In this document: positions 10,089 to 22,470 of the stretch, piece after piece
Position numbering within the stretch: position 1 is the stretch's first letter
Layout: the number at the start of each line of letters is the position of its first letter
Assembly (NCBI GenBank): GCA_024500155.1
Contig: CM044868.1
Span: 36,629,665 to 36,693,664, forward strand
Origin: Chenopodium formosanum
Taxonomy: Eukaryota > Streptophyta > Magnoliopsida > Caryophyllales > Amaranthaceae
DNA length: 64,000 nucleotides
Direction: 5' to 3'
Notes under the pieces: model-generated
Database searches by the model: none
Seen by the model: only the letters and a program-made list of their open reading frames with translations
What the model was told of the DNA's origin: nothing
Program-made: the position numbers and the translations under genes

Positions 10089-13000
10089 CTAGGAATCATC
10101 TTGATCATCATCTTGCAATATGAGTGTTCGGCGCCTGGTAACCCTCTCCTGCTTGACTTTGCGTAACATGATTTCAGATTTCACCTGCTCCTCAGACCCG
10201 ATAGCCTTGCCTTTCTTCTCACCTAAAGAAGCCTGACTTGATTCAAATGTACTGTCAATGACTATTTTGGTAGTTGTGTCTTCAGCCGCCATTTCAATCA
10301 CTTCTTTTGATGGTGTGTGGATATCTGATTTTACTTCATTTTCAAGTCTCTTTCATTTCTGGATATCTGATTCTACATTGTCTTGGTTTTTGGTATTTCC
10401 TGTAATCATACTTTCAGCAAAAACACAAGCATCTTCTTCCTCTTGGTTAGAGCTTGTAAGATCATCTTCATGTGGCGTCTCTTTCGTGTCAGTTATGCTT
10501 GTAAATTTTGCTGACTTGAGTAGTGTCTTCTGAACCACTTCACAATCTGCTTTCTTTGTGCCGGTGTCTGTTGTTGCTTTCTTGTTTTCAGAACCAGAAA
10601 TAGCATTTGATGCACTCACTTGTTCATTAGTGGCTGCTTTTGGTTCCACTATCCTATGCACACCCTTAAGTCCCTATTGCAAGACCTTGTTCTTTGACAG
10701 TGCAGTTGTGGGTCCAATTTTAATCAGGAAATGCTCTGTTGCTAACTTGTAAACTACCTTCTGGAATTTGTCAAGCAGCTCCTGATCACATAGAAATCAA
10801 GGATAAAGAAAAATTCACATTTGTAATATGTAGTGAGGTTAGTGTTGTATAATGAAGTGATAATTATTGGAAAACATGTTGTATACCATTGTTTTCCTTT
10901 CATAGATGTCTTGAATTGACATTCAGAAAAGCTTATCAAAAACTTCAGTGAATGAAGTGAGTTCCAATGATCCTGTTCCATCAGAGACATTGAAAGTTAT
11001 TGTTGTCCTGCTCAATGAAAGCAATACTATTAGCATGATTAGATGTATAAAAACATTCTTGTGAAAAATTTATTGAATATACTATTTTAATGATTATTAT
11101 ACCTGTGAGAAGCATGTATGTCTTTCCTCGAGCATGATTTGCAGCTGTAGATAGTTCCAAGAGCGAGATCTATTCACTTTCCAAAGTGGGAGCATCCTAT
11201 ATATGCTCTTATTATTTCAAATTCTATATCAGTTGTTACAACATTCAACCAAAACACTTCGTGTGAAAGTGTACCTGTTGACTGCATTGTGCATATATAA
11301 ATCAAGGTTGTTATGATGTTAGATATTAAGATGTTTTGAAAGAGTGCTTGCTGTGTTTATTGATACTGGTAACCATTTCAAAGATATGCTGCAAAAATAT
11401 ACCTTCTTGGCTTTCAAGCGGCCAATAGTTGTCACAGTTTTTTCTGCTGTTGGATTGAAGACTTCCTCGATTCTGTGTTGTTCATTGATCAGCATACATC
11501 GATGTCTTTTTGCCCTTTTTTCCAAGAATAATAAAAAATTGTAAGAAGTTTATGGTCTTGTAAATCATTGTATGTTCAATATTGAGAAAAACTTCAATAT
11601 GTGAGCTATTATTAGTAAATCAAATTAACAGGTGAAGTATCAATGTGTGTTTTATACAAATCACAAAAACTTTAATTTGGATTTCTCTTAAATTTTCAAA
11701 TTCATGTTCAAGAAATTATTATGCAAACACTTTCAATATTAAGAAAAGACATTTATACAAAACTTGACCATTCAGTTAAAGCTTCTGCCTTTTTGTCCTT
11801 GAGGGTCCTTCAAAATGAAAATTGACATGGTTGATTGAAGAGAAAATCCTGACATTTAAAAAATACCAAAGATCATGTTATGATTATGATATTTTAGATA
11901 TGTTTGTCATTTGAACATTTAAATATGATCTAAGTTGTTATATCACCTTGTCGAGTAACAAGTCGTAGAGCTATGATACCAATTACTTTGAAAGAGTCAT
12001 TGTTTGAGACAATTGATTCAGGTTGTATTCTAGCAAGGTCATTCCAAGTGCATACTTTCATTGGCTGATTAGTGCTGAAATTAGAAGATTTAAAATATTC
12101 ACTTTGTGTAAGTATAACATGTATTGAAATGAATGCAAAGATATAATTCCGTCTTTTTCAGCAATTACCTGTGATCTATCACCATAAGATCTCGAATTGA
12201 TGTCTCTTTGTTAGTTGCTGTCACTATTCTTCTTGGCTCTTCTGATGCATAGAGAACTATCACTTGAATATCTGAAACAGAAAAGTAAAAAAAAACTAAA
12301 TATTTGTATTCTGTGTTATGCCACTGTAATATAATTTACAGATTTTATGGCTGTATATGTAAATTATATAGTCTATTATCCATGTCTGTGATCGTCTACA
12401 GGGATGCTTGGAATAGAAGCAAGCGTTTGATATATGGGGTAAGTTGTTTCTCCTTCAGGATCCAAAGACCGAATGACAGTTTTGCTTCCTAATGACAAAT
12501 GGAATGGAAAATCATCTTCTCTAGCTCTTTATTGTGCATCCAAGTTCCTTACTACAGCATCAACAATTTCATAATTTCCTCTGAAAATAATAACATCCCA
12601 GTATGCTTGAATTTGGCCACCAAAAAGTGTCATCTTCATTCTGTTCTTTTGGAAAAAAGCAGGAAAATGTTCATTTTTTCAATGTTTTCATTAACTTGTG
12701 CAAAATGAGTATTCAGCTTGAAAATGTTTGTAGAATCAAATTGATATACCTTGTCATCATTGAAAAATATACACTGATATCGTGTATATTTTTCTGATGT
12801 CTGTGGACGACCTTTTTCTGCAACTCTTACTTTGACCTTATATTTTTTTATAGTAGTATCAATTTCATCTAGGAATTTTCGATGTGGCGCCATGAAACCG
12901 TTCTCTGTGTAACAATTTTGAAATAACATGATCAAAGTAAATATATTTAGAAACTACAAACATGTCTCATATTGCATGCCTTAAGTGGATGAAATCTGAA

Positions 13001-13198
13001 TTTTAATTAACAGTCTTTATGCATGCAAAATGTTTGAAATATAAATATCATCAGTCTTTTTATTTTTATTGAAAAATATCTAATGTAGATGATTTTTAAA
13101 TCATTCTACATGCCTTAACTTGATTTTCAAAAAGAACAAAACAAAGATAATAATGCATGCAATATGTATAAGTTCAAATACATTTATAATTCTGTAGG

Positions 13199-13270
<72 letters not shown>

Positions 13271-13780
13271 AAATGTATGAGTATTACATTGTATGTCTTA
13301 AGTGTATTGTTTTGCAAAATTAAATAAACAATTGTTGTGCATAAAAAATGTTAGACATGAAAATATCATCCCTTAAATTATTGTACAATATCTGATGTCT
13401 ATGATTTATAAATCAGTTTGCATCCCTTAAATTTTTGTTTATATGGAATAAAGGTAATATAACTATGCATGTACCTGTAGGTATTCACAATGTATTAATT
13501 ATTATGCAAAATTTGTAAAATTTTTGAAGCATGTTATGATTTTAAAATAAAAGTTTCATACTGCATGCTTAAAACAGATGCTTTGTAAACTTAAATTAGT
13601 AACTATTAGCATGCAGAATGTTAGTAATTTGTAACAGAGTAAATTAAGAGTTCATATACTGAAAAATAACAACACATGCAAATCTATCTAAATTCATGAA
13701 GTAAAAAACAGATTTTTGGTGTAAACATGAAAATTAGATTGATCATACCTATGAAGTAGCCAATGATTGATTGCTGTGTG
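10089..13780 (-). pseudogene. RPA70-like single-stranded-DNA-binding protein gene of the Helitron
   Basis: Exons run from high to low coordinates. About 12910-12750: GFMAPHRKF...YKVKVRVAEKGRPQTS...YQCIFFNDDK. About 12665-12380: MKMTLFGGQIQAYWDV...FRGNYEIVD, then YQTLASIPSIPVDDH. About 12280-12175: DIQVIVLYASEEPRRIV...ETSIRDLMVIDH. Further OB-fold exons lie near 12070-11945 and 11525-11410. A zinc-ribbon exon (about 11190-11103) has CSHFGK...GTIYSCKSC, and about 11010-10880 has VSDGTGSLEL. An acidic, Ser/Thr-rich tail runs from 10780 to 10089. The order of OB folds A, B and C with an inserted zinc ribbon is that of replication protein A subunit 1. Several exons contain stops, and one zinc-binding Cys of the first pair is Phe. 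Such genes accompany RepHel in plant Helitrons and probably bound displaced strand during rolling-circle transposition. Confidence 0.75.
13205..13267. repeat. (TA)n microsatellite
   Basis: More than 30 uninterrupted TA repeats inside the first-intron or upstream region of the RPA relic. Confidence 0.95.
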
Positions 13781-13951
13781 TTGAACCTGGTGCAGCTTAA
13801 CCAATTGTTAATGTATTTGATATTTTTTGATATGTATAACATAAGTTTAAATATAGAGGTTTTTTTTAGAGGATGTAAATGATGCTATACACTGATTATA
13901 TAGTGGAAAATTAAGTGGAAAAAGAATGCATGCACAAGTTGATGTGGGAAA

Positions 13952-14360
13952 CTTCCATCCCCTTTCTAACCTAAAAGAAAATTGCATGCATGCATAACTA
14001 TCTCAGCATATAATAATGTTCCTGTCTCCTCCTTTTTCTTCCTTTTTTTTTAAAAAAAATTTCCCGCTTTTTTCCCCCATTGATAATGAAAATAAAATAA
14101 ACATATCTAATTTTCCACTATTTACATTTACATTATAATATGTCGCATTATTCTTACACAAACTACCATCCCCTTTCCAATCTAAAAGAAAATTGAAAGC
14201 ATGCATAGCTATCTCAGCATGTAATAGTGTTCTTGTCTCCTCCTTTTTCTTGCCTTTTTAAAAAAAATTTCCCCTTTTTTTCTCCTTGATAATGAAAATA
14301 AGATTAACATATCTAATTTTCCACTATTTTCACTTACATTATAATATGTGGCATTACTCT
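13952..14360. repeat. ~214-bp tandem duplication between RPA and RepHel
   Basis: 'ccatcccctttctaacctaa' at 13952 recurs as 'ccatcccctttccaatctaa' at 14166, and the following 190 bp match with scattered changes. Each copy has an A/T palindrome (tttaaaaaaaattt). The duplicated part lies where the RPA promoter and the RepHel 3' end meet. Confidence 0.8.
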
Positions 14361-14583
14361 TGATTTTTTCAATGTATATGTACATGAGTTAAGCTGAAAA
14401 ATAACCCAATACTAAATTACTTAGGTCTAAATTCCAAGCTGTTCCATTACTGCAAACATATAGGAAAATAATTAGATGTTATATATAAATTAAAATAATC
14501 TCACAAATGGTTTTAAAAAAAAAGTACACAATCTCCTAACTATTATATATGAAAAAATGATGATAACATACCCTTTAATTCTG

Positions 14584-16764
14584 CTAAATGATACCTGCCA
14601 AACGAAGAATATCATAAGATACTATATTTTTCACCTTTGTTGCATCTTGTTGCTTAGTGTTGGCTTCAGTTATTACACTGACATTAGTTGATTTCCGAGC
14701 TCTAGAGAGCGCAACATACAATTGTCCATGTGAAAAACACGATCGTGGTAGAAAAACCAGAACTTGACTAAGTGTCTGTCCATGAGCTTTATTGACCGTC
14801 ATTGCAAAGCTAAGTTTCAAAGAAAACCGTTTCCTCTGAAATTGAAAAGGATAGCCTGCTGAGTTTGATGGGCGTAAGGATATTCTCGGAATTAACACAT
14901 GCTGACCCTAATTATGTCCAATAGTAATAACAGACTCGATGAGATTACGAAAAAATCGTATACATATTAGTCTTGTTCCATTACACAAACCAGATGATGG
15001 CATAATGTTTCTTAACAGAATAACACGACTATTTACTTTCAGCTCTACCACACGAGGACTCATACCACCAGGACAAAGCTTGTTTAGAAATTCAGTAGGT
15101 TATACGACACAATATTCATCAATCATTGTGTCATAGCTTTGATATACTACTGATTCACCTGGAAATTTTCAAATCAAGTTTGAATTAATAGCATCAACAT
15201 CCTCATTCATCGGTGTCAATATAGCTCTAGTAGTAAAAATATCTGAGCTGAATGAAAGCACATCCATTTCTGGAAATTTTACAGCTATTAGATGTACAAT
15301 ACCAGCTTCTCTATTATAACATGATTTAACAATTTCCGGTGGCAGCTCAACAAATGCATCCTTGGTGTTTTGCAATTCACCATTTCTTAGTGCCAACAAA
15401 AAAGCAGCATATGCAGGATCATCTTTAGCTCTTAAGTTTTCAGTAAGCCTGAACTTTAGTAGCTGTGGCAACATAGCAGAAGTGACTAAACTCGCAGTAA
15501 CTGCCTCTCGCTGTGTTTTGCGTGGAACAATAGGAAGAACTTTTCTAAAATCCCCACCAAAAACTACAATTTTGCCTCCAAATAATTCATTTGAACTACA
15601 AATATCTCAGAGTAGTAAGTCGAGGGATTAAATATTCTCCTTTTTATCCATAGAAGCTTCATCCCAAATAGTCAACGTTGTTTCCCTTATAAGTGCAGCT
15701 AGACTTCTCTACATAGGAACCAAACAAGCAAGAGAGCCTAAAGGATCTAAAGGGATTTTAAACCGTGAATGTGCAGTTCTACCTGAAGGGATATTGGCTG
15801 CAGCAATACCTTAAGTGGTTGTTGGTGAAACAATCTTATTCATTGATCTTATTTCTGCATATAGAGAATTATATAAAAAAGTTTTCCCTGTTCCACCAGG
15901 ACCATCTATGAAAAAAGTACCAGGCTTTCCCTTTGTAACATGATCCATAATGACATCAAATGCAACTCGTTGAGCCTAATTTAACTTATCTTTACGTTCC
16001 AAGCATTCTAGTGGTATCGGTGCATTCATTGCATATTCTATGTCTTTGGTTACATGTATTAAATCATCATCATCTTCTACTAAATTATATAATCCAAATG
16101 CTTTCAACGTACTTCCCATTGACTCAACAAACTGCTCAACTGATCTTATGGTTAGCTGTTTCACTCTTGCAGCATCTGTAGGATGTTTATGTCGGAAATC
16201 CTCTGAAAATGAATCATAATATTTCAACCACAAAGACAAAGGATTGCTAGGCTGACAGAAAATAAGTAATGTAGCAAACAATTTTCGAATAACATGAGGC
16301 ATCTTAATGGCACATCCTTCAGTTAAGCACAACTCAATTGCATCATCCTCTTCCATTAATCCCAACTTTAGTGCTGGCTGCTGAAAAGTGTCACACACGT
16401 AACCATTGACTGTTTGTAGATCTTGAAAGGACTTTGGACTCCTGACATTGTGAAGCAGCAACCGCAAATAGTATCTTTCACCTTCAGAAGGTCCAACAAA
16501 TACTAACCTTCCAACCTGAATTTTCTTATTCTTTCTTTTATACCACAGCTTATCTGATGAATCCCACCGATAATGCTTTGAAAATTCATTATATAGCCAT
16601 CCTGTTCCCAAAGCTGATTCACAATTCAGTTTGAAGAACTCTTTTAAACAGGGCCTAGTACGGTTATCATCTAAAACAATTGGTGTAAGATTTTCATGAG
16701 GTCTCATTTGTATCAGCTGAGAGTTAGGTAAGTGAACAGGAAGAGGTAAAACTGTAGGATACAT
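14584..16764 (-). pseudogene. RepHel, Pif1-type helicase portion
   Basis: This is the C-terminal half of the Helitron transposase, the 5'-to-3' helicase that unwinds the strand. From high to low: DEIGQYQSGRWVSPCEAAW and FGF just upstream (about 16850-16790), a long open stretch 16764-15976 ending AQRVAFDVI, Walker A DGPGGTGKT (about 15905-15880), Walker B IWDEAS (about 15670), GGDFRKVLPIVPR (about 15555), then RLTENLRA, and near the end AMTVNKAHGQTL with HGQLYVALSRARK (about 14810-14690). All SF1B/Pif1 motifs can be located. The frame is cut by several stops, mostly TAG or TAA where CAG, CAA or TGG is expected. It is on the same strand as the RPA relic and 3' of the Rep part. Confidence 0.85.
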
Positions 16765-18693
16765 TTCATATAAAACAAAACCAAAAAGGCGCCACGCAGC
16801 CTCACAGGGTGAAACCCATCGGCCTGATTGATACTGTCCAATTTCATCCTACACAGGAACTCCATATTTTGTCTGCACAATATTGAATGATATCCTGTCA
16901 TATCCTTTATAAACATACTATATAGATACGTCACTACAGTAGTTGAACAAACTTCAACATTTAGATGACAATTGAAATGTGCTAAAAGATATGGATTATA
17001 TGTAATCACCCATGAATTATCCATTTCAACACCCCAAACTTTAACAATATGACACGTAGCTCTCCTTCGATACATTTCAACACCCCAAACTTTAACAATA
17101 TCACACATAGCTCACCTTTGATACATAGGATATCCATCACTATAACTCTTTGTTTCTTCACAATTTTGCTTTGGATTTCCATACATGCAACGTCCACGTT
17201 AATCTTTATGTTTCATACAAGGGCATTCTGGATTAAAATGACCACATGGACCATGCATCATATGCTTGATCAAAATTTCTCTTAAATATCCATTCTCAGT
17301 AGATGGAATTTCAGCACAAACAAACTTATCAAAGTCATCAGGAGTCTTTATTTTTAATTTTGATTTCAAAATAATGAGAAAATGAGCATGAGGCAAACCT
17401 CTTTTTTGGAATTCAATAACATATATCATTGCAGGTACCTCTCCAAATATTTTTTTTTCTTCCCGATTAAGTGTTTTAAAGCAAGTACCATTGCTCTAAA
17501 AACTCTTGAGACAATATCTGGCCTATTTTGTGCTTCTCTCTCCAACAACAAGTTCTTGTTTCATTTCAGGCCAATAAGGATTGTATGTCATAGTTATGAA
17601 TAAATCAGGCTTTCAAAATCTCTGAACTAATGAAATCGCATTCAGATATCTCTTCTTCAATTCTCGAGGACCACCTATAAATGTCGCAGGCTATAATTCG
17701 TCTTCCAACATTTGTTGCATATTCTTCTCCAAAGTCTATGGTATCAAGAAGTCCCTGATAAAGATCAGCCCTTATTGTTTGTTGGTTTCTTCAGAAAAAA
17801 TCTAAGCGTGTATACTCTACCTTGACATACATATCAACGATATATTGCTGAAAACATCTTCCAGCTCCGAGCAAGTTATTTCCCGGACGACACTGAAGTC
17901 TTTATGCATAATATTCTCGAGCTGAAATATGTTTATCTGCCTTGGATGAAACTCTATTTGCACCTACAAATCGATATTTGGAAAAAAAAGGAAATAAAAA
18001 AGTAATAAAGGCATGTATTTGACATATATAAAATCAAATATACTTTAATAAGAACAAAAGATATGAACTCATACGCCTAGCTTCTTCATCTAACAACTCT
18101 TCGGTAGTATGTATACTACAAGAAGAAACTAGATCTGTATGAGACTATAACTGCTATATTCCACCCATAGACATCTTCTTTAGACCTTGAGTCCACCCAC
18201 AATCACCATATGGAAATAGCAATGGATACTGTAAAGGATCATAGCAACCATAATAGTGTTTGATCATCTGAGGAGAATCATTTACACTAGTGACTAATAC
18301 GTGTGGACTTTCAGACTTAATGGAAGAAGTATTCTCTGGCCAAATAACAGCAACCTCATCTAAAGTTAGAGCATTATAAACACGCTAATCTGGAACTGTA
18401 GTCTTATTCAACAGAATATGTGTTGAATCACTAATTGTAACTCCCCTCAAACTTCGAAAGAACCTGGCATACGAATTTAGATTTGTAATCTCCATCAACA
18501 TAGCCAAAATATTTTCCCTTAATGTAGAAAAACACTTTACATGATTAGCTAATTCATACTGTCCATCATAAAAGTACAATTGCATATATTGTAGCCATTT
18601 TTCTCTAGGAACTAAATTGGGAATATTATGATAGATTTGTCCATGTAACTTAAAAACATGGATTCCATTCTTTGTTTCAGCTTTGTGATAACC
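16765..18693 (-). pseudogene. RepHel, replication-initiator (HUH/Y2) portion
   Basis: It opens at the retrotransposon junction with YHKAETKNGIHVFKLHGQIYHN (split here for length: YHKAETKNGI then HVFKLHGQIYHN), the known Helitron N-terminal pattern. The two-histidine motif EFQKRGLPHAHFLI lies near 17415-17370. A Cys/His cluster follows (HGPCGH...CPCM). The tyrosine motif near 16920 reads YLY and is then frameshifted; in the next frame the expected YVYKGYDR continues. A 17-codon tandem duplication (IVKVWGVEM) is at 17023-17124. The Rep domain nicks DNA and forms the covalent link during rolling-circle transposition. The frameshift inside the tyrosine motif would disable it. Confidence 0.8.
17023..17124 (-). 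repeat. 51-bp in-frame tandem duplication inside the Rep domain
   Basis: 'atttcaacaccccaaacttt' starts at 17023 and at 17074. The two units are nearly identical, and each encodes a 17-residue block ending VKVWGVEM just before the conserved DN.WV..YNPYLL stretch. Confidence 0.85.
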
Positions 18694-20224
18694 TGACAAG
18701 GCAATAATCGTGTCGTTGAGCGACTACACCTAAATCAAATGAATTTATAACACTCTACTGACCTAATACGTGTATAGGCTAAATAGAGGGGTCGAACCAC
18801 AGAGAGAAATGCTTAAGCACTGCATTCATTACCTAGGGTCTAAGCTATCTCGAAATAAGAAGTGTGAATAACTAGAAGGTTAAACTAAGAACGAAATGGA
18901 TTAAAATTAATATAGCTAGGCACCAAGGGAAATGGGTAGGTGAAGTTGACGCTTGATCATGCAATAACAAAGTAGCAAATCAATGGTAAACTAAACATGC
19001 ATGAATACCAAAGTAAAGGGATCTAATCTAACCGCCTTCTGGGGTTAATTGGTTTCTCCTAACATAGCCTCTATGTTTCCACATTAGAACCATATATTAG
19101 AAGGTGCAAACAAAGAATTATCGATAGTAATGAATCTCAACTAAGTCAACTTCCGTTACTTGTTAGTAAAGACTCATCTTTGATCAACTAACAATGTACA
19201 CTTGCAAGAAAGACCAAAGAATATCAAGCATGCAAAGACTTTAATCACCATTATCATAACCCCAACATTATAAGCATGAACAATTAGCAACTACACCATC
19301 CCCACACCCTTGGCTAGGTGACTACTCATAAATCATATTGAAAACAATATCAATCATCAAATCAATAAGCATCAACATGATTAATAAGCAAAGAAGAAAA
19401 TTCAAAGCAAATGAGCAAAATAAAAAACAAAGGTAAAGAGAAAGAGTAAGAGATTGCTAATTAATTGAAGATGAAGGTCTACAAAGGATTGAACAAAACT
19501 CCTTCTTCAAAATCCAAGTTCATTAATGAAGAAAACCACACTTTCTCTCTCTACCAATGAAGACTAATAGTGTTTCTCTCTCTAGATTAAGCTAAAATGT
19601 AGAAAAATTAAAACTAAGTTAATCTAATCTTTAAAACGTTCTAAGATGGGACTTATATAGTCCGTACAAAGCCAGCTGATAAAAGAAGAGGTCCGATCGA
19701 ACAAATGGGAAGGTTCAACAGGACTACAGGGTAGGTTCGGCCGGACTACAGGGTAGGTTTGGCCAGACTATAGGGTAGGTTCGGCCGAACCATGGGTAGG
19801 TTCGGTCGAACCTCCCTGATCCTGGTTTGGTCAAACTCCTGTGGTTCGGCCACTCCTGCAAAACTGCCAATTTACATCTTGCCCCTGCCTCAACGCTCGG
19901 CCGAACCACTGAGCAGGTTCGGCCACACCTTGGTTCAGCCACACCTTCAAGAGGTTCGGCCGAACCTCTTCTGAATCATGCTTCCTCCAGCTTCCCTTGA
20001 GCTTAGCTTCCTCCCCTTGAAAATCTCGATGGTTCCTACAAAGCATAAGCATGAAAATCACAATAAGAACAAAGCGAGAATACTAAGAAAAGGGAAGATA
20101 AGGGAGAGAGAAAAGAGGAAGTAAAACTAAGTAAAATTGCTTAGAAAAAGGGCCAAACAAGTGCAAATGAGGGGAGAATCCTTAGAGAAAAAGGATAAAA
20201 GAGTGGCATAAATGCCACTCATCA
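18694..20224 (-). repeat. 3' LTR of the Athila-like element, 1.53 kb
   Basis: On the minus strand it begins TGATGAGTGGCATTTATGCC after a purine tract and ends CTTGTCA. A block of TTCGGCCGAA-type palindromes is at 19735-19975, and a TATA-like 'tatataag' (minus strand) lies near 19650. Its downstream half is clearly homologous to the LTR at 31158-33646 (compare 19480-19560 with 32800-32900), but its middle is not. Confidence 0.8.
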
Positions 20225-20262
20225 AAATCCCCCACACTTTCCTTTTGCTTGTCCTCAAGCAA
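20225..20262 (-). promoter_or_regulatory. Terminal polypurine tract with AGGA-loop hairpin
   Basis: On the minus strand: stem TTGCTTG (20262-20256), loop AGGA, stem CAAGCAA (20251-20245), six bases, then a purine tract (GTGTGGGGGATTT) abutting the LTR at 20224. The tract primes plus-strand DNA synthesis in LTR elements. The hairpin recurs in sister elements. Confidence 0.75.
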
Positions 20263-22254
20263 GGAATACTAAAACAAAAAGACAACACACACAACAAGCA
20301 TAATATGACAAGGATTAAGAAAATCAATCAAGCTTCACGATGGGAAATGCCTCAAATGGACTCTAACATAGGGACATGAATCAAATAATGCTTACTTTTC
20401 TCAACTCAAAGAGGGGGAACACGTTCTAAGATGCTCATGGTTGAAGGAGACAAACCTAAGCTAAGCATAGAGAACTAATAATTTAATCCTCTGCCCTAGC
20501 TCCAACCAAGACGGTCCGCGTTCTCTCCACTAGCTTCAAATCGTCCCCAAGTTAGCTCCTCATGATTCCTCGAAGGAACCGGAAAAAGAAATTTTATGTG
20601 GAGTCATAAGGTTATCCCGACATCTCAACTATGCACACTCTTTCCATAGGATTGAAATCTATCTCCCTCCACCGTTCTTTGACCGCACTTCTCCAAGTCC
20701 AAGGGTCTTAACTTGGGTTGTAATGTCATGGCTAGGGGTTAAGGTTGGGAATTAATTTGAAAATTTTGGTGGCAAATCCTAAGTGAAGCAAAAGAGTGGC
20801 CATTTCTCAAGAACAACCTAAGAATTGAACCTAAATTCAAATTACAACCTTCAATACAAAATCTCACAACATTACTTCATTTCTCTCATCATTTTCTCTT
20901 TCTTTTCTTTTTTTTTTTTCAAGTTTTCTTTCTTTTTTTTTATATTCTCCCTTTTTTTTTTCTTTTGGACTTCATACGTTGCATCCTTCCTCACAAAATT
21001 TTTGCAAATATTTTCTTTCATGAACAACTTTCAAAATCTCACTTGAACCAATATTCACAACTTTCTTGCCCTAAAACCAACATTCTCGAATTCGAACCTC
21101 AAAAGCCAATGCCTCACTAACTACAAGGGTTGGTAGAACATAGGCCGATAGGTTTGTAATATGGCTAGATCAAGAAAAGGGGAATAAGGCCCAAATTGGT
21201 TAGCAAGTGGGTGGATGTAAAAATGAAAACCAAATTTGTAACAAAACACAAAGGAAACAAAGAAAACTGAGAAGAAATGCCCTCTTCCTCCTTTAAAGTT
21301 GTTTGGTCACGATCTCGAGAGCTAAATACCAACACAAAGATTAAGACATGCATAGTTAAGGATCCAAAGCGCCACTCACAAGTATGATGAAGGCTAGAAC
21401 AAATGACGCTCACACGGGATAAAAATAAGCAAAAACCAACCAAGGGAATCCTATTCACTACGGAGAGCAACACCATCTTACCACTTTCCCGTGAACTAGG
21501 GGGTTAAAACATCATCAAGAGTTCTAAACCGGGCTACCTTAGCTTATAATGTGTCTAATTCAACCTTAAGCATTCTTAAACCGTAAAAACCCTCATCAAC
21601 TAGGAAGGTAAGCATTCAAAGTCATGTCATAAAAAAGGCACACAAATTCTCGAATCCAAATGAATGAGCAAATCTACATCAAAAATATTTCAACTTGCCA
21701 TAGTCATGATTGTTACACAAAAGAGAACAAGAAAAACACACGAAAAGGAGGAAGAAATTGAAAAGGTTCATAATCGAGGCATGTAAATCAAATAAATCCC
21801 AATCAACATAAAAGTGATCGTTGATATCAACATCAACGATCCCTGGTTCCTTGGAACCAAAATCAATCAACCTCGAATCATTCAACTCTTCCTAAACTAG
21901 ACCTAAACTAAGCACTCAAAGAAAAAGAAAAAGAAAGAGAGGAAATGTCTCACCGAATGCCGCTTGAAATATAAGACAAGGTAATATATTTAATCTCACC
22001 AAGGGAGCTAGTGTTGCTCCTTAACGTCCTACATCTTCGCTTTAAACTTTAATAAAGATGAGCCAAACAAAAGAAACTACAATCAAAACAAGAAAAGGTT
22101 AGAAAACAAAGAAAAAGACTAAAGAAATAAACAAAAAGAAGAAAAAAAATAAATAAAAAGCTATCTACAAAGTTTGGATTAAGGGAATTTGGATTTTCAG
22201 GAAATTTGGATTATTTTTTTTCCGGGAGCATCTCCACCTACAAAAACTCAGGAA

Positions 22255-22400
22255 TCATCAAAGAAAATCATCATAAATCAGCAAAAAAAATCATAAAACA
22301 TCACCACATCAATATCATCACAACATCACCATCTCATCACATCACCATCACCACATCACCAACATCATCACCATTGTCACAACACCACATCAATACCACA
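22255..22400. repeat. CAT/CAC-rich trinucleotide microsatellite
   Basis: Imperfect catcatcac repeats. The same zone exists in the sister copy at about 60300-60425, so it predates their separation. Confidence 0.8.
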
Positions 22401-22470
22401 AGGCCACTATCCTCACTATCCTCCTTATGTGCAAGCAACTACCCTACCACTCTACCTTCCTATGTACACT

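Larger units (their letters stand above)
20225..22470 (-). other. Non-coding 3' tail of the Athila-like element
   Basis: No gene. It is homologous along its length to 58600-60530, and short blocks match 36750-36910 in the layer-4 element in the same transcriptional sense. It holds poly-pyrimidine stretches (20880-20970), a hairpin at 20564-20580, and a CAT/CAC-rich microsatellite zone (22255-22400). Confidence 0.65.

Noticed and set aside
16713..17108. Loss of the second catalytic tyrosine of Rep by substitution
   Set aside because: The next frame continues the conserved motif, so a one-base frameshift explains it better than a substitution.
19724..20061. Arg/Pro-rich small frames in several phases
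   Set aside because: They are created by the TTCGGCCGAA palindrome repeats in the LTR, which read open in more than one frame.
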